In this document: positions 8,867 to 17,850 of the stretch, in pieces
Layout of the letters: each line of letters opens with the position of its first letter
Numbering within the stretch: the first letter of the stretch is position 1
Notes under the pieces: model-generated
Seen by the model: the letters and a program-made list of their open reading frames with translations, nothing else
What the model was told of the DNA's origin: nothing
The model's database searches: none
Origin: Rhodovulum euryhalinum
GTDB taxonomy: Bacteria; Pseudomonadota; Alphaproteobacteria; Rhodobacterales; Rhodobacteraceae
DNA length: 64,000 nt
Assembly (NCBI RefSeq): GCF_004342445.1
Contig: NZ_SLWW01000003.1
Span: 186,001 to 250,000 of the forward strand
Direction of reading: 5' to 3'
Position numbers and translations under genes: made by a program

Positions 8867-10519
8867 ATGCTGCGCAGTCTCGACATCCGGGACGTGCTGA
8901 TCATTGATCGGCTGGAGCTTGCGTTCCAGCCGGGCCTGAACGTGCTGACCGGCGAGACCGGGGCGGGCAAGTCGATCCTGCTGGATGCGCTGGGATTCGT
9001 GCTGGGCTGGCGCGGGCGGGCGGAACTGGTGCGCGCGGGCGCAGCCCAGGGCGAGGTGGTCGCGGTCTTCGACCTGCCGGCAGGCCACGCGGCGCGCACC
9101 GTGCTGGACGAGGCCGGGCTCGACTCGGGCGACGAGCTGATCCTCAGGCGCGTGAACAGTGCCGACGGGCGCAAGACCGCCTGGGTCAACGACCGGCGCG
9201 TGTCGGGTGAGGTGCTGCGGGCGCTGTCGGACACGCTGGTGGAACTGCACGGACAGCAGGACGACCGGGGCCTTTTGAACCCCCGCGGGCACCGGGCAAT
9301 GCTCGACGCCTTCGGCGGGCTTGACGCGGATCTTGCCGCCGTGCGCGCCGCCTGGGTCGCCCGCGCCCGCGCCGACCGGCTGCTGGCCGAGGCCGAGGGG
9401 CGTTATGCGGCGCTGAAGGCGGAAGAGGATTTCCTGCGCCACGCGGTCGCCGAACTGGACGCGCTGGCGCCAGTCCCGGGCGAAGAGGCCGACCTCGACA
9501 CCCGGCGCCGGATGATGCAGGCGGCCGAGCGTATCCGCGAGGACATCGCCCGGGCCTATGCCGCCCTCGGCCCCGGCGAAGGCGCCGAGGGGCGGATGGG
9601 CGATGCGCTGCGCTGGCTCGAAGGCGCGGCCGACCGGGCCGATGGGCGGCTCGACGGGGCGATCGCGGCACTGTCGCGGGCGCTGGCGGATCTGGGCGAG
9701 GCGGTCCAGGAGGTGGAAACCGCGATCGAGGCGCTCGAGTTCGATCCCTCCGCCCTCGAGATGACGGAAGAGCGGCTCTTCGCGATCCGCGCGCTTGCGC
9801 GCAAGCACGGGGTGCTGCCCGACGATCTTGCAGGCTTTGCCGAGGAGTCGCGGGCACGCCTTGCCGCACTGGATGCAGGCGCGGGCGATCTCAGAGCACT
9901 GCAGCAGGCCCGCGACCAGGCGGATGCCAGCTATGACGCCGCGGCTGCAACCCTGGGCGCCGCCCGCCGATCCGCGGCCGAACGGCTCGATTCCGCGATG
10001 GCGGAGGAGCTTGCACCCCTGAAGCTGGAGCGTGCCGCCTTCCGGACCGACATCACCGCGGCCGAACCCAGCCCCGAGGGCCGGGATACCGTGGCCTTCA
10101 CGGTGGCGACGAATCCCGGCGCGCCCGCCGGGCCGCTGAATCGCATCGCCTCGGGGGGCGAGTTGTCGCGCTTCCTTCTCGCGCTCAAGGTCTGCCTCGC
10201 GAAAGGCACAAGCCCGCTGACGCTGATCTTCGACGAGATCGACCGGGGCGTGGGCGGGGCCACTGCCGACGCGGTCGGCCGCCGCCTGGCCGGTCTCAGC
10301 CGGACCGCCCAGGTCCTGGTCGTCACCCATTCCCCCCAGGTCGCGGCCCGCGCGGCGCATCACTGGCGGGTGGAAAAGCGCGTCGAGGCGGGGGCGACGC
10401 TGTCCTCGGTCTTCGCCCTTGATCCCGGCGCGCGCGTCGACGAGATCGCCCGCATGCTCTCGGGCGATACGATCACCGACGAGGCGCGCGCGGCGGCCCG
10501 GTCCCTGCTCGCGGGATAG
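8867..10519 (+). CDS. recN: DNA repair protein RecN
   Basis: RecN is an SMC-like ATPase involved in double-strand break repair. The 550-residue protein has the N-terminal Walker A motif (GETGAGKS, about residues 29-36), a central coiled-coil rich in Ala, Glu and Arg, and a C-terminal ABC signature (IASGGELSRFLLAL) followed by Walker B (LIFDEID) and a D-loop/switch region (VVTHSPQVAARA). The start is 18 nt after the bamD stop. It closes the plus-strand run that begins at murB. Confidence 0.95.
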   Translation: MLRSLDIRDVLIIDRLELAFQPGLNVLTGETGAGKSILLDALGFVLGWRGRAELVRAGAAQGEVVAVFDLPAGHAARTVLDEAGLDSGDELILRRVNSADGRKTAWVNDRRVSGEVLRALSDTLVELHGQQDDRGLLNPRGHRAMLDAFGGLDADLAAVRAAWVARARADRLLAEAEGRYAALKAEEDFLRHAVAELDALAPVPGEEADLDTRRRMMQAAERIREDIARAYAALGPGEGAEGRMGDALRWLEGAADRADGRLDGAIAALSRALADLGEAVQEVETAIEALEFDPSALEMTEERLFAIRALARKHGVLPDDLAGFAEESRARLAALDAGAGDLRALQQARDQADASYDAAAATLGAARRSAAERLDSAMAEELAPLKLERAAFRTDITAAEPSPEGRDTVAFTVATNPGAPAGPLNRIASGGELSRFLLALKVCLAKGTSPLTLIFDEIDRGVGGATADAVGRRLAGLSRTAQVLVVTHSPQVAARAAHHWRVEKRVEAGATLSSVFALDPGARVDEIARMLSGDTITDEARAAARSLLAG

Positions 10520-10535
10520 GGCGCGGCGATCGGGC

Positions 10536-10579
10536 CTTCTTCTTGGTCAAAATACTCACGCGCGGCCGCAAGGCCGCGC
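10536..10579 (-). repeat. Intergenic 24-nt repeat preceded by a hairpin (copy A)
   Basis: On the minus strand a hairpin GCGCGGCC-TTGC-GGCCGCGC (10560-10579) is followed at once by GTGAGTATTTTGACC and then AAGAAGAAG (10536-10559). The 24-nt part differs by one base from copy C at 22486-22509 and is clearly related to copy B at 15306-15329. It lies between convergent genes recN and the D-lactate dehydrogenase gene, in the sense orientation downstream of the latter. The rest of the 150-nt gap is GC-rich with small inverted repeats (for example GGGGC-GCAC-GCCCC at 10601-10614). Confidence 0.7.
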
Positions 10580-10669
10580 CACGCCCAACGCCGGACAAGC
10601 GGGGCGCACGCCCCGCGCGGGCCGGGGGCGGGAGCTTTCTTGAAGGAAAGGTGCCCGGCGGGGCGCGCG

Positions 10670-12046
10670 TCAGTCGCCGCGCACCAGCTTGCCCGGGTTC
10701 ATCAGCCCCTGCGGGTCGAGCGCGCGCTTGATCTGGCCCATCACGTCCCACGCCTCGCCGTGCTCGGCCTCCATGTAGCCGAGCTTGCCCATTCCGATCC
10801 CGTGCTCGCCCGTCACCGTGCCCCCCAGCCGCAGCGCGCGTTCGACCATCCGGTGCGACAGGCGCTTCGCCTCGGCCAGTTCGACCGGGTTGCGCGGATC
10901 GACCAGCAGGATCGCGTGGAAATTGCCGTCGCCCACATGGCCCAGGATCGGCCCCGGAATATACGAGGCGGCGATGTCGGCCCGCGTCTCCTCGACCGCC
11001 TCGGCCAGCCGCGAGATCGGCACGCACAGGTCCGTGACCAGCGCCGTCGCGCCGGGCCGCGCGGCGAGGCAGGCGTAGTAGGCGTTGTGCCGCATGGTCC
11101 ACAGCGCGGTGCGCTCCTCGGGGCGCGAGGACCACTCGAACCCCGCGCCGCTGTTGTCCGCGACGATCTCGCCGAACGCTTCGGCCTGTTCGGCCACGCC
11201 CGAGGGCGATCCGTGGAATTCGACCAGAAGGTGCGGCTTTTCGGGGAAACGCGCGCCCGCATAGGCGTTCACCGCGGCGGCGGTGGCGGCGTCGACGAAC
11301 TCGATCCGCGCCATGGGGATGCCCATCTGGATCGTCTGGATCACCGTGTCGACCGCCGGACCGATCGCGTCGAAGGCGCAGACCGCGGCCGAGATCGCCT
11401 CGGGCTGGCCGTAAAGCTTCAGCGTCAGTTCCGTGATCAGGCCCAGCGTCCCCTCGGCCCCCACGAACAGCCCGGTCAGGTCGTAGCCAGCGGCCGACTT
11501 GCGCGCCCGCGTGCCGGTCCGGATCACCCGCCCGTCGGCCAGCACAACCTGCAGCCCCAGCACGTTGTCGCGCATCGTGCCGTAGCGCACCGCCGTCGTG
11601 CCCGAGGCCCGCGTCGACGCCATGCCCCCCAGCGTCGCGTTGGCGCCGGGATCGACCGGAAAGAACAACCCCGTCGCCCTGAGATCCGCGTTCAGGTCTT
11701 CCCGCGTCACCCCTGGCTGCACCACCACGTCCATGTCCTCGGGATGCACCGCCAGCACCCGGTTCATGCGGGAGAAATCGACGCAGATCCCGCCCCGCAC
11801 CGCCAGCGCATGCCCTTCGAGCGAGGTGCCCACCCCCCAACCCACCATCGGACAGCCATGCGCGGCGCAGAGCCGGACGATGGCGGCCACCTCATCGGTC
11901 GTTCGGGGATAGGCCACCGCATCGGGCGGCGCGGCGGGAAACCAGGTTTCGCTCTGTCCGTGCAGGTCCAGATCGGACTTGGACCGGCTGAGCCGATCGC
12001 CTAGGATTTCTCCTAGCGCGGTCAGGGCTTCGGCGGGAACGGACAT
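10670..12046 (-). CDS. FAD-linked D-lactate dehydrogenase (cytochrome type)
   Basis: The 458-residue protein belongs to the VAO/GlcD flavoprotein family and most resembles cytochrome-linked D-lactate dehydrogenases, which pass electrons from D-lactate to the respiratory chain. It has the FAD-binding PCMH domain (PRTTDEVAAIV, GVGTSLEGHA, VDPGANATLGGMASTRASG, GAEGTLGLITELTLKLY) and the C-terminal substrate domain with GHVGDGNFHAILL and GEHGIGMGKLGYM, ending in LDPQGLMNPGKLV. No signal peptide is visible. It converges on recN and is divergent from the chloride channel gene. Specificity for lactate over other 2-hydroxyacids is inferred. Confidence 0.85.
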   Translation of the reverse strand: MSVPAEALTALGEILGDRLSRSKSDLDLHGQSETWFPAAPPDAVAYPRTTDEVAAIVRLCAAHGCPMVGWGVGTSLEGHALAVRGGICVDFSRMNRVLAVHPEDMDVVVQPGVTREDLNADLRATGLFFPVDPGANATLGGMASTRASGTTAVRYGTMRDNVLGLQVVLADGRVIRTGTRARKSAAGYDLTGLFVGAEGTLGLITELTLKLYGQPEAISAAVCAFDAIGPAVDTVIQTIQMGIPMARIEFVDAATAAAVNAYAGARFPEKPHLLVEFHGSPSGVAEQAEAFGEIVADNSGAGFEWSSRPEERTALWTMRHNAYYACLAARPGATALVTDLCVPISRLAEAVEETRADIAASYIPGPILGHVGDGNFHAILLVDPRNPVELAEAKRLSHRMVERALRLGGTVTGEHGIGMGKLGYMEAEHGEAWDVMGQIKRALDPQGLMNPGKLVRGD

Positions 12047-12148
12047 CCGAGATCTCCTTGCACATCAGGCACCGGCGGGCACCCTAGGCGAGACCGGCGG
12101 CGCGGGAAAGTGCGACGCGTGGCGCGCGACGGAAAGAGGCGGAAAAGC

Positions 12149-13837
12149 GTGATCTCGCACGCGAAATTGTGGAAAATCACAACCCTGGACCGAACTTTGG
12201 TGCGTCTGCGCAACGCATGGGGGCTCTTGCGGCAGGGCGGGCCGAGCCAGATCCAGTTCTGGTTCATCGCGCTGATCATCGGCATTGCCGCGGGATTCGC
12301 GGCGCTGGGCTTCCGGATGGCGATCGACCTGCTGCAGCGTACGATCTACCGCGTGGGCGACCCGCACCTGCTTCATTCGCATGCCGAGACGCTGCACTGG
12401 GGCTGGATTCTCGCGATTCCGGTGATCGGCGGGCTTGTCGTGGGGCTGATCCTCACTCGCTTTACCGATGACGGGCGCGTGCGCTCGGTTGCCGACGTGA
12501 TCGAGGGGGCGGCGCTGAACGAGGGCCGGGTCGAACACAAGGCGGGCGTGGCCTCGGCGCTGGCCTCGCTGGTGACCCTGTCCACCGGCGGGTCGACGGG
12601 GCGCGAGGGGCCGGTGGTGCATCTGGCTGCGGTGATGTCGTCCTGGGTCTCGGCGCGTATCCAGGCCAACGGCATCACCGGGCGCGATCTTCTGGGCTGC
12701 GCGGTCGCGGGCGCGGTCTCGGCCTCGTTCAACGCGCCGATCGCGGGGGCGCTCTTCGCGCTCGAGGTGGTTCTCAGGCATTTCGCCGTCCACGCCTTCG
12801 CGCCGATCACCATCGCCGCGGTATCGGGCACGGTCATCAACCGGCTGGAGTTCGGCGGCGTCACCGAGTTCGTGCTGCCCCAGCATGGCGACCTGCAATT
12901 CTACTTCGAACTGCCGGCCTACCTGCTGCTGGGGCTGGTCTGCGGGCTGGTGGCGGTGGCGTTGATGCGGGGCATCTTCTGGGCCGAGGATGTCGGGAAC
13001 CGGGTGGTGCGGGTGACGCGCATGCCGCGCTGGCTGCGCCCGGCGGTGGCGGGGCTGGGGCTGGGCGCGATGGCGATCTTTTTTCCGCACATCATCGGCG
13101 TCGGCTACGAGACGACCTCGCGTGCGCTGACAGGGCAGCTTTTCTTCCACGAGGCGGTGGTGTTCTGCATCCTCAAATGCATCGCAGTGGCGCTGACCAT
13201 GGCGGGACGGATGGGTGGCGGGGTGTTCTCGCCCTCGCTGATGGTGGGGGCGCTGGCGGGCTTTGCCTTCGGGGTGGTGGCGACCTCTATCTTTCCGAAC
13301 GTCTCGGGCGCCGAGACGCTTTATGCGATGGCGGGGATGGGCGCGGTGGCGGCGGCGGTTCTGGGGGCGCCGATCTCGACCACGATGATCGTGTTCGAGT
13401 TGACCGGCGACTGGCAGGCGGGGCTTGCGGTGATGGTGGCGGTCTCGATGTCGACGGCGCTGGCCAGCCGCCTTGTGGACCGGTCGTTCTTTCTGACCCA
13501 GCTCGAACGGCGCGGCACGCGCATCGCGGCCGGGCCGCAGGCCTATCTGATGTCGGTCTTCACCGCCGAAATGCTGATGCGCCCCAAGGACAGCCCCAAC
13601 GCCGCCTCGACCGATGCCTGTCTCGACCTTGTCTCGCAGGGGGTGACGCTTGCGCCCAATGCCACGCTGCAGGTGGCGTTGCCCGAGTTCGAGACCTGGG
13701 GCCATGGCTTCATCCCGGTGGTGGTGCCCGGGGCCGAGGGGCGCGAGCCCGAGTTGCTGGGGGCGCTGTTCCATGTCGACGCGCTCAGGGCCTATTCGCG
13801 GGCGCTGGCAATGACGGCGGAAGAAGAACATTCCTGA
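12149..13837 (+). CDS. CLC-family chloride channel/antiporter
   Basis: This is a polytopic inner-membrane CLC protein. Signature motifs are STGGSTGREGPVVHLAA (with the gating glutamate in GREGP), the later GGGVFSPSLMVGA (GxFxP motif) and multiple hydrophobic helices over about residues 25-430. The last hundred residues form a soluble tail that may be a degenerate CBS-like domain. I prefer GTG 12149, which has a GGAAAGAGG site about 9 nt upstream, over an in-frame GTG at 12110 that lacks one. Whether it is a channel or a Cl-/H+ antiporter cannot be settled by eye. Confidence 0.88.
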   Translation: MISHAKLWKITTLDRTLVRLRNAWGLLRQGGPSQIQFWFIALIIGIAAGFAALGFRMAIDLLQRTIYRVGDPHLLHSHAETLHWGWILAIPVIGGLVVGLILTRFTDDGRVRSVADVIEGAALNEGRVEHKAGVASALASLVTLSTGGSTGREGPVVHLAAVMSSWVSARIQANGITGRDLLGCAVAGAVSASFNAPIAGALFALEVVLRHFAVHAFAPITIAAVSGTVINRLEFGGVTEFVLPQHGDLQFYFELPAYLLLGLVCGLVAVALMRGIFWAEDVGNRVVRVTRMPRWLRPAVAGLGLGAMAIFFPHIIGVGYETTSRALTGQLFFHEAVVFCILKCIAVALTMAGRMGGGVFSPSLMVGALAGFAFGVVATSIFPNVSGAETLYAMAGMGAVAAAVLGAPISTTMIVFELTGDWQAGLAVMVAVSMSTALASRLVDRSFFLTQLERRGTRIAAGPQAYLMSVFTAEMLMRPKDSPNAASTDACLDLVSQGVTLAPNATLQVALPEFETWGHGFIPVVVPGAEGREPELLGALFHVDALRAYSRALAMTAEEEHS

Positions 13838-13930
13838 CCGCGCGGGGCAGGTGGCGGGCAGGGCGCGCGCCTGCCGCGGCGTGAAAGGGCCCGAGTCCTT
13901 GTGCCCGGCGGAACCGCAGGCATGAAAACA

Positions 13931-13960
13931 CCCCGCCCGCCACCGGAATGGCGGGCGGGG
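13931..13960 (+). terminator. Strong hairpin after the CLC gene
   Basis: CCCCGCCCGCCA (13931-13942), CCGGAA loop, TGGCGGGCGGGG (13949-13960) give a perfect 12-bp GC stem 94 nt after the CLC stop. An AAAACA tract precedes it; no T tract follows on the plus strand. Confidence 0.6.
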
Positions 13961-14284
13961 CCCGCAGGCGCGTCCCACTCACGGGCGCACTTGCGGATAT
14001 CGCCGATCCGAACTCGTTACGCGGACACTCGTTTCACGGCGATACATGCCGTCGGTTCGTCCTGTCGGTACGGGCCTTCGGGTGCTTTCCCGGCGTGCCG
14101 TCCGCATGGACGATACGATCCCGGTCCGGGATTTCGTGGCCGTGACCCGGTCAGGTCGCTTCGCCGGAGAGTCGCGCAGAAAGGTTGAGAAAGCGTTCCG
14201 ATCGGCGGGGCCGGCGGCCGTGGCCGCCCCCCTTCCCCTTGCACGCCCGGGCGATATGTTTCACTACGGCGGCAGGAACGCGAG
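13961..14284. other. Gene-free stretch before cobS
   Basis: No convincing gene here: the open frames that cross it lack family resemblance and a ribosome binding site. I looked for a cobalamin riboswitch core in front of cobS and saw none. It presumably holds the cobS promoter. Confidence 0.5.
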
Positions 14285-15271
14285 ATGGACGGATCGAGCA
14301 TGAGCAGCGTAGTCAAACCCACCGAAGAGATCTCGGTGCGCGAGGTTTTCGGGATCGATACCGATATGGTGGTCAAGGGGTTCGAGGAGCGCACCGACCG
14401 GGTGCCCGACCTTGACCTGACCTACAAGTTCGACCCCGACACGACGCTGGCGATCCTTGCAGGCTTTTCCCACAACCGACGGGTCATGATCCAGGGCTAT
14501 CACGGCACCGGCAAGTCCACCCATATCGAGCAAGTGGCCGCAAGGCTCAACTGGCCCTGCGTGCGGGTGAACCTCGATTCGCATATTTCGCGGATCGACC
14601 TGATCGGCAAGGACGCGATCAAGCTGCGCGACGGCAAGCAGGTGACCGAGTTCCAGGAAGGCATCCTGCCCTGGGCGCTGCGCAACGCCTGCGCCATCGT
14701 GTTCGACGAATACGACGCGGGCCGGGCCGACGTGATGTTCGTGATCCAGCGGGTGCTGGAGGCGGACGGCAAGCTGACGCTTCTCGACCAGAACGAGGTG
14801 ATCGCGCCGCATCCCTGTTTCCGGCTGTTCGCCACCGCGAACACGGTGGGCCTGGGCGACACCACGGGTCTCTATCACGGCACCCAGCAGATCAACCAGG
14901 GCCAGATGGACCGCTGGTCGCTGGTGGCCACGCTGAACTACCTGTCCCACGACGCGGAAACCGCGATCGTGCTGGCCAAGTGCCCGCACTACAACACCGA
15001 CAAGGGCCGCAAGACCATCGGCCACATGGTGACGGTCGCGGACCTGACGCGGACGGCCTTCATGAACGGGGATCTCTCGACGGTGATGAGCCCAAGGACG
15101 GTGATCGCCTGGGCGCAGAACGCCGAGATCTTCCGCAACGTGGGCTATGCCTTCCGCCTGACCTTCCTGAACAAGTGCGACGAGTTGGAACGCTCGACCG
15201 TGGCCGAGTTCTACCAGCGGCTGTTCGACGAGGAACTGCCCGAAAGCGCGGCGAGCGTCGCCGTTGGGTAA
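14285..15271 (+). CDS. cobS: Aerobic cobaltochelatase subunit CobS
   Basis: CobS is the AAA+ ATPase subunit of the CobNST chelatase, which inserts cobalt into hydrogenobyrinic acid a,c-diamide in aerobic vitamin B12 synthesis. The 328-residue protein carries Walker A (GYHGTGKST), Walker B ([11 protein letters not shown]) and the MoxR-like arrangement characteristic of CobS, with a family-typical N-terminus ([19 protein letters not shown]). A second in-frame ATG at 14300 is possible. cobT follows 87 nt later; the large subunit gene cobN is not in the window. Confidence 0.95.
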   Translation: MDGSSMSSVVKPTEEISVREVFGIDTDMVVKGFEERTDRVPDLDLTYKFDPDTTLAILAGFSHNRRVMIQGYHGTGKSTHIEQVAARLNWPCVRVNLDSHISRIDLIGKDAIKLRDGKQVTEFQEGILPWALRNACAIVFDEYDAGRADVMFVIQRVLEADGKLTLLDQNEVIAPHPCFRLFATANTVGLGDTTGLYHGTQQINQGQMDRWSLVATLNYLSHDAETAIVLAKCPHYNTDKGRKTIGHMVTVADLTRTAFMNGDLSTVMSPRTVIAWAQNAEIFRNVGYAFRLTFLNKCDELERSTVAEFYQRLFDEELPESAASVAVG

Positions 15272-15305
15272 GGGGACGCGCCCTTGCGGGCGGCGTGCCT
15301 CCGGC

Positions 15306-15329
15306 GGGGATATTTGAGGCCAGAAGAAG
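15306..15329 (+). repeat. Intergenic 24-nt repeat (copy B)
   Basis: GGGGATATTTGAGGCC followed by AGAAGAAG lies 34 nt after the cobS stop. It is preceded by a GCC-TCC-GGC mini-hairpin and matches copies A and C in length, in the central TATTT and in the purine tail, with several substitutions. Confidence 0.6.
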
Positions 15330-15358
15330 GGTGAGGGCGCGCGCGGCGCCGTGACGGG

Positions 15359-17233
15359 ATGAGCAAGCCAACTGACAACCCCGCCGATCCGTTCAAGAAG
15401 GCGCTGGCCGAGGCGACCAAGGTGCTCGCCGACGACCCCGAACTTGGCGTTTCCTATTCGGTCGATCCGCCGGGGATGACGGCCGATGCCGTGCGCCTGC
15501 CGCAGGTCAGTCGTCGGATGACCCGCGCCGAGGTGCTGCTTGCCCGCGGGACTGCGGATGCCTTTGCGCTGCGCCGCAGGTATCACGACGCGCCGACCCA
15601 TGCCCGCTATCTGCCCGCGGGACAGATGGCGCGCGACCTTTACGAGGCGATGGAAACCGCCCGCTGCGAGGCGGTGGGCGCGCGCGTCATGCCCGGCACG
15701 GCCAGCAACATCGACGCGATGATCGCCGCCGAGGCCGCCAAGCGCGGCTATGCCCAGGCGCGCGAGGCGGGCGAGGTGCCCCTGTCGGTCGCGGCGGGAT
15801 ACATGGTGCGCCATCTTGCGACCGGGCGGCCGCTGCCGAAGGGCGCGGACACCGTGATGGACCTGTGGCGCGGCTTCATCGAGGACCAGGCGGGCGGCAC
15901 GCTGGACCGGCTGGACGACGTGCTGGCCGACCAGGCTGCGTTTGCCCGCCTCGCCCGGCAGGTCATCACCGATCTCGGCTATGGCGACCAGTTGGGCGAC
16001 GACCCGGATCTCGAGAACGACGAGACCGAGGAGGAGGGCGCCGAGGCCGACTCCGAGGCGCCCGAGGAATACGGCGAGGAGCAGGGCCAGGACAGTGACG
16101 AGGCCGAGGCGAATCCCGAGCAGTCGCAGGACGACATGCAGGACGCCGCCCAGGCCCATGTCAGCCCCGACGACATGTCCGACATGGAGATGGGCGAGGA
16201 GACCGAACTGCCCGAGGGCGAGGCGCCGCTGGAACCCCCGCCGCCGGCCCCCCATTCCGAGGCCGACCCCGAGTACAAGGTCTTCTCGGCCGAGTTCGAC
16301 GAGGAGATCAAGGCCGAGGATCTGGCCGAACCGGCCGAACTGGAACGCCTGCGCGCCTATCTCGACCAGCAGCTCGACCCGTTGAAGGGCGCGGTCGGGC
16401 GGCTGGCGAACAAGCTGCAACGCCGGTTGCAGGCGCAGCAGAGCCGCAGTTGGGAATTCGACCGCGAGGAAGGCATCCTGGACGCCGGGCGGCTGGCCCG
16501 CGTGGTGGCGAACCCCACGACGCCGCTCAGCTTCAAGATCGAGAAGGACACCGAGTTCCGCGATACGGTGGTCACCCTGCTGCTGGACAATTCGGGGAGT
16601 ATGCGCGGGCGGCCGATTTCCATCGCGGCGATCTGTGCCGACGTGCTGGCGCGCACGCTGGAACGCTGCGATGTCAAGGTCGAGATCCTGGGCTTTACCA
16701 CGCGCGCCTGGAAGGGCGGCCAGTCGCGCGAGAGATGGCTGGCCGAAGGGCGCGCACAGGCCCCGGGGCGGCTGAACGACCTGCGCCACATCATCTACAA
16801 ATCCGCCGACGCACCCTGGCGGCGGGCGCGCGAGAACCTTGGCCTGATGATGAAAGAGGGCCTGCTGAAGGAAAACATCGACGGTGAGGCGCTGGAATGG
16901 GCGCATCGGCGGATGATGGTCCGTCCCGAGGCGCGCAAGATCCTGATGGTGATCTCGGACGGTGCGCCGGTGGACGATTCCACCCTGTCGGTGAACGCCG
17001 CGAACTACCTGGAAAAGCACCTGCGCGACGTGATCGCGATGGTCGAGCGGCGCAAGGCGGTGGAACTGATCGCCATCGGCATCGGCCATGACGTGACGCG
17101 CTATTACCAGCGCGCGGTGACGATCACCGACGTGGAACAACTGGCCGGCGCGATGACCGAGCAGCTTGCCAGCCTGTTCGACAAGGATCCGCGGGGCCGG
17201 GCGCGGATGGTCGGGATCCGCAGGGCTGTCTAG
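15359..17233 (+). CDS. cobT: Aerobic cobaltochelatase subunit CobT
   Basis: CobT partners CobS in a two-tiered ring that drives cobalt insertion by CobN. The 624-residue length fits. The middle (about 215-320) is extremely acidic (runs of Glu and Asp with [13 protein letters not shown]), as in known CobT, and the C-terminal third is a von Willebrand A/MIDAS domain with the metal motif DNSGSMRG (about residue 411) and later SDGAPVDDS. It begins with ATG 15359, 30 nt after copy B of the 24-nt repeat, and ends 6 nt from a convergent BLUF gene. Confidence 0.95.
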   Translation: MSKPTDNPADPFKKALAEATKVLADDPELGVSYSVDPPGMTADAVRLPQVSRRMTRAEVLLARGTADAFALRRRYHDAPTHARYLPAGQMARDLYEAMETARCEAVGARVMPGTASNIDAMIAAEAAKRGYAQAREAGEVPLSVAAGYMVRHLATGRPLPKGADTVMDLWRGFIEDQAGGTLDRLDDVLADQAAFARLARQVITDLGYGDQLGDDPDLENDETEEEGAEADSEAPEEYGEEQGQDSDEAEANPEQSQDDMQDAAQAHVSPDDMSDMEMGEETELPEGEAPLEPPPPAPHSEADPEYKVFSAEFDEEIKAEDLAEPAELERLRAYLDQQLDPLKGAVGRLANKLQRRLQAQQSRSWEFDREEGILDAGRLARVVANPTTPLSFKIEKDTEFRDTVVTLLLDNSGSMRGRPISIAAICADVLARTLERCDVKVEILGFTTRAWKGGQSRERWLAEGRAQAPGRLNDLRHIIYKSADAPWRRARENLGLMMKEGLLKENIDGEALEWAHRRMMVRPEARKILMVISDGAPVDDSTLSVNAANYLEKHLRDVIAMVERRKAVELIAIGIGHDVTRYYQRAVTITDVEQLAGAMTEQLASLFDKDPRGRARMVGIRRAV

Positions 17234-17239
17234 CGCGGA

Positions 17240-17680
17240 TCACTCGATTTCCGAGATATCCAGTCCGGTAAGGTGATTTGCATGGCTCGCGAAGGCCTGG
17301 ATCAGCGGCATGGGGTCGATCTCCGCGTCGGGGTTCAGCCAGGATCGTTCGGCAAGGATGCCGTCGCTCGGAAGGTTCTCGTCCGCGATCTGGCCCATGT
17401 CCCAGTCGGGAAAGAACCGCTCGTCGATCGTGCCTTCGGCGAGGATCACGAAATCCCTGTGGCGCCGGTCCTTGCTGATGCGGGTGGCCATGCGCATCAG
17501 CGGCACGCGCGGGCCTTCGAGATATTGAAGGAAGTGGTTCCGGTCCACATGCAGAAAGCCCGTCAACCCGTTGCCGGGGTTGTTTCGAAGGCTTTGGCTG
17601 AGGATGCCAATGACGGTGTCGCCGTCGAGCGTTCTGTGCGCAGAGCTTCGGTAGAGCAGGAAGAACAGATCCTGGGCCAT
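17240..17680 (-). CDS. Short BLUF-domain blue-light photoreceptor
   Basis: BLUF domains bind FAD and sense blue light through rearrangement of a Tyr-Gln hydrogen-bond network. Counting from ATG 17680 (GAGG 8 nt upstream), Tyr10, Asn34, Gln52, Trp93 and Met95 occupy exactly the spacing of the photoactive residues Tyr21, Asn45, Gln63, Trp104 and Met106 of AppA. Typical motifs LTGFLHVDRNHFLQYLEGP and the RH pair are present. The 146-residue protein has only about 40 residues after the BLUF core and no output domain, so it must act through a partner. It converges on cobT 6 nt away. Confidence 0.93.
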   Translation of the reverse strand: MAQDLFFLLYRSSAHRTLDGDTVIGILSQSLRNNPGNGLTGFLHVDRNHFLQYLEGPRVPLMRMATRISKDRRHRDFVILAEGTIDERFFPDWDMGQIADENLPSDGILAERSWLNPDAEIDPMPLIQAFASHANHLTGLDISEIE

Positions 17681-17850
17681 GCGCGCGACCTCAAGCTGCG
17701 GGGCTTGGGGAGGATAGCCTGTTTGTCTTAAAGATTGGTAAAGGATGACCGGCGGGGCGGGCGCCATGCGCCCGGCTTGCCGTGGGCGCGCGGGCTGTTA
17801 GTCTGGCGCGGACGGCGCCTTGCGGGGTGCTTTTCCGCGCAAGGACAGCC

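Noticed and set aside
13961-14284. Cobalamin riboswitch before cobS
   Set aside because: No recognisable B12-box core in the 324 nt upstream.
14046-14303. Open frame upstream of cobS
   Set aside because: No ribosome site, no family resemblance, and it runs into the cobS start in another frame.
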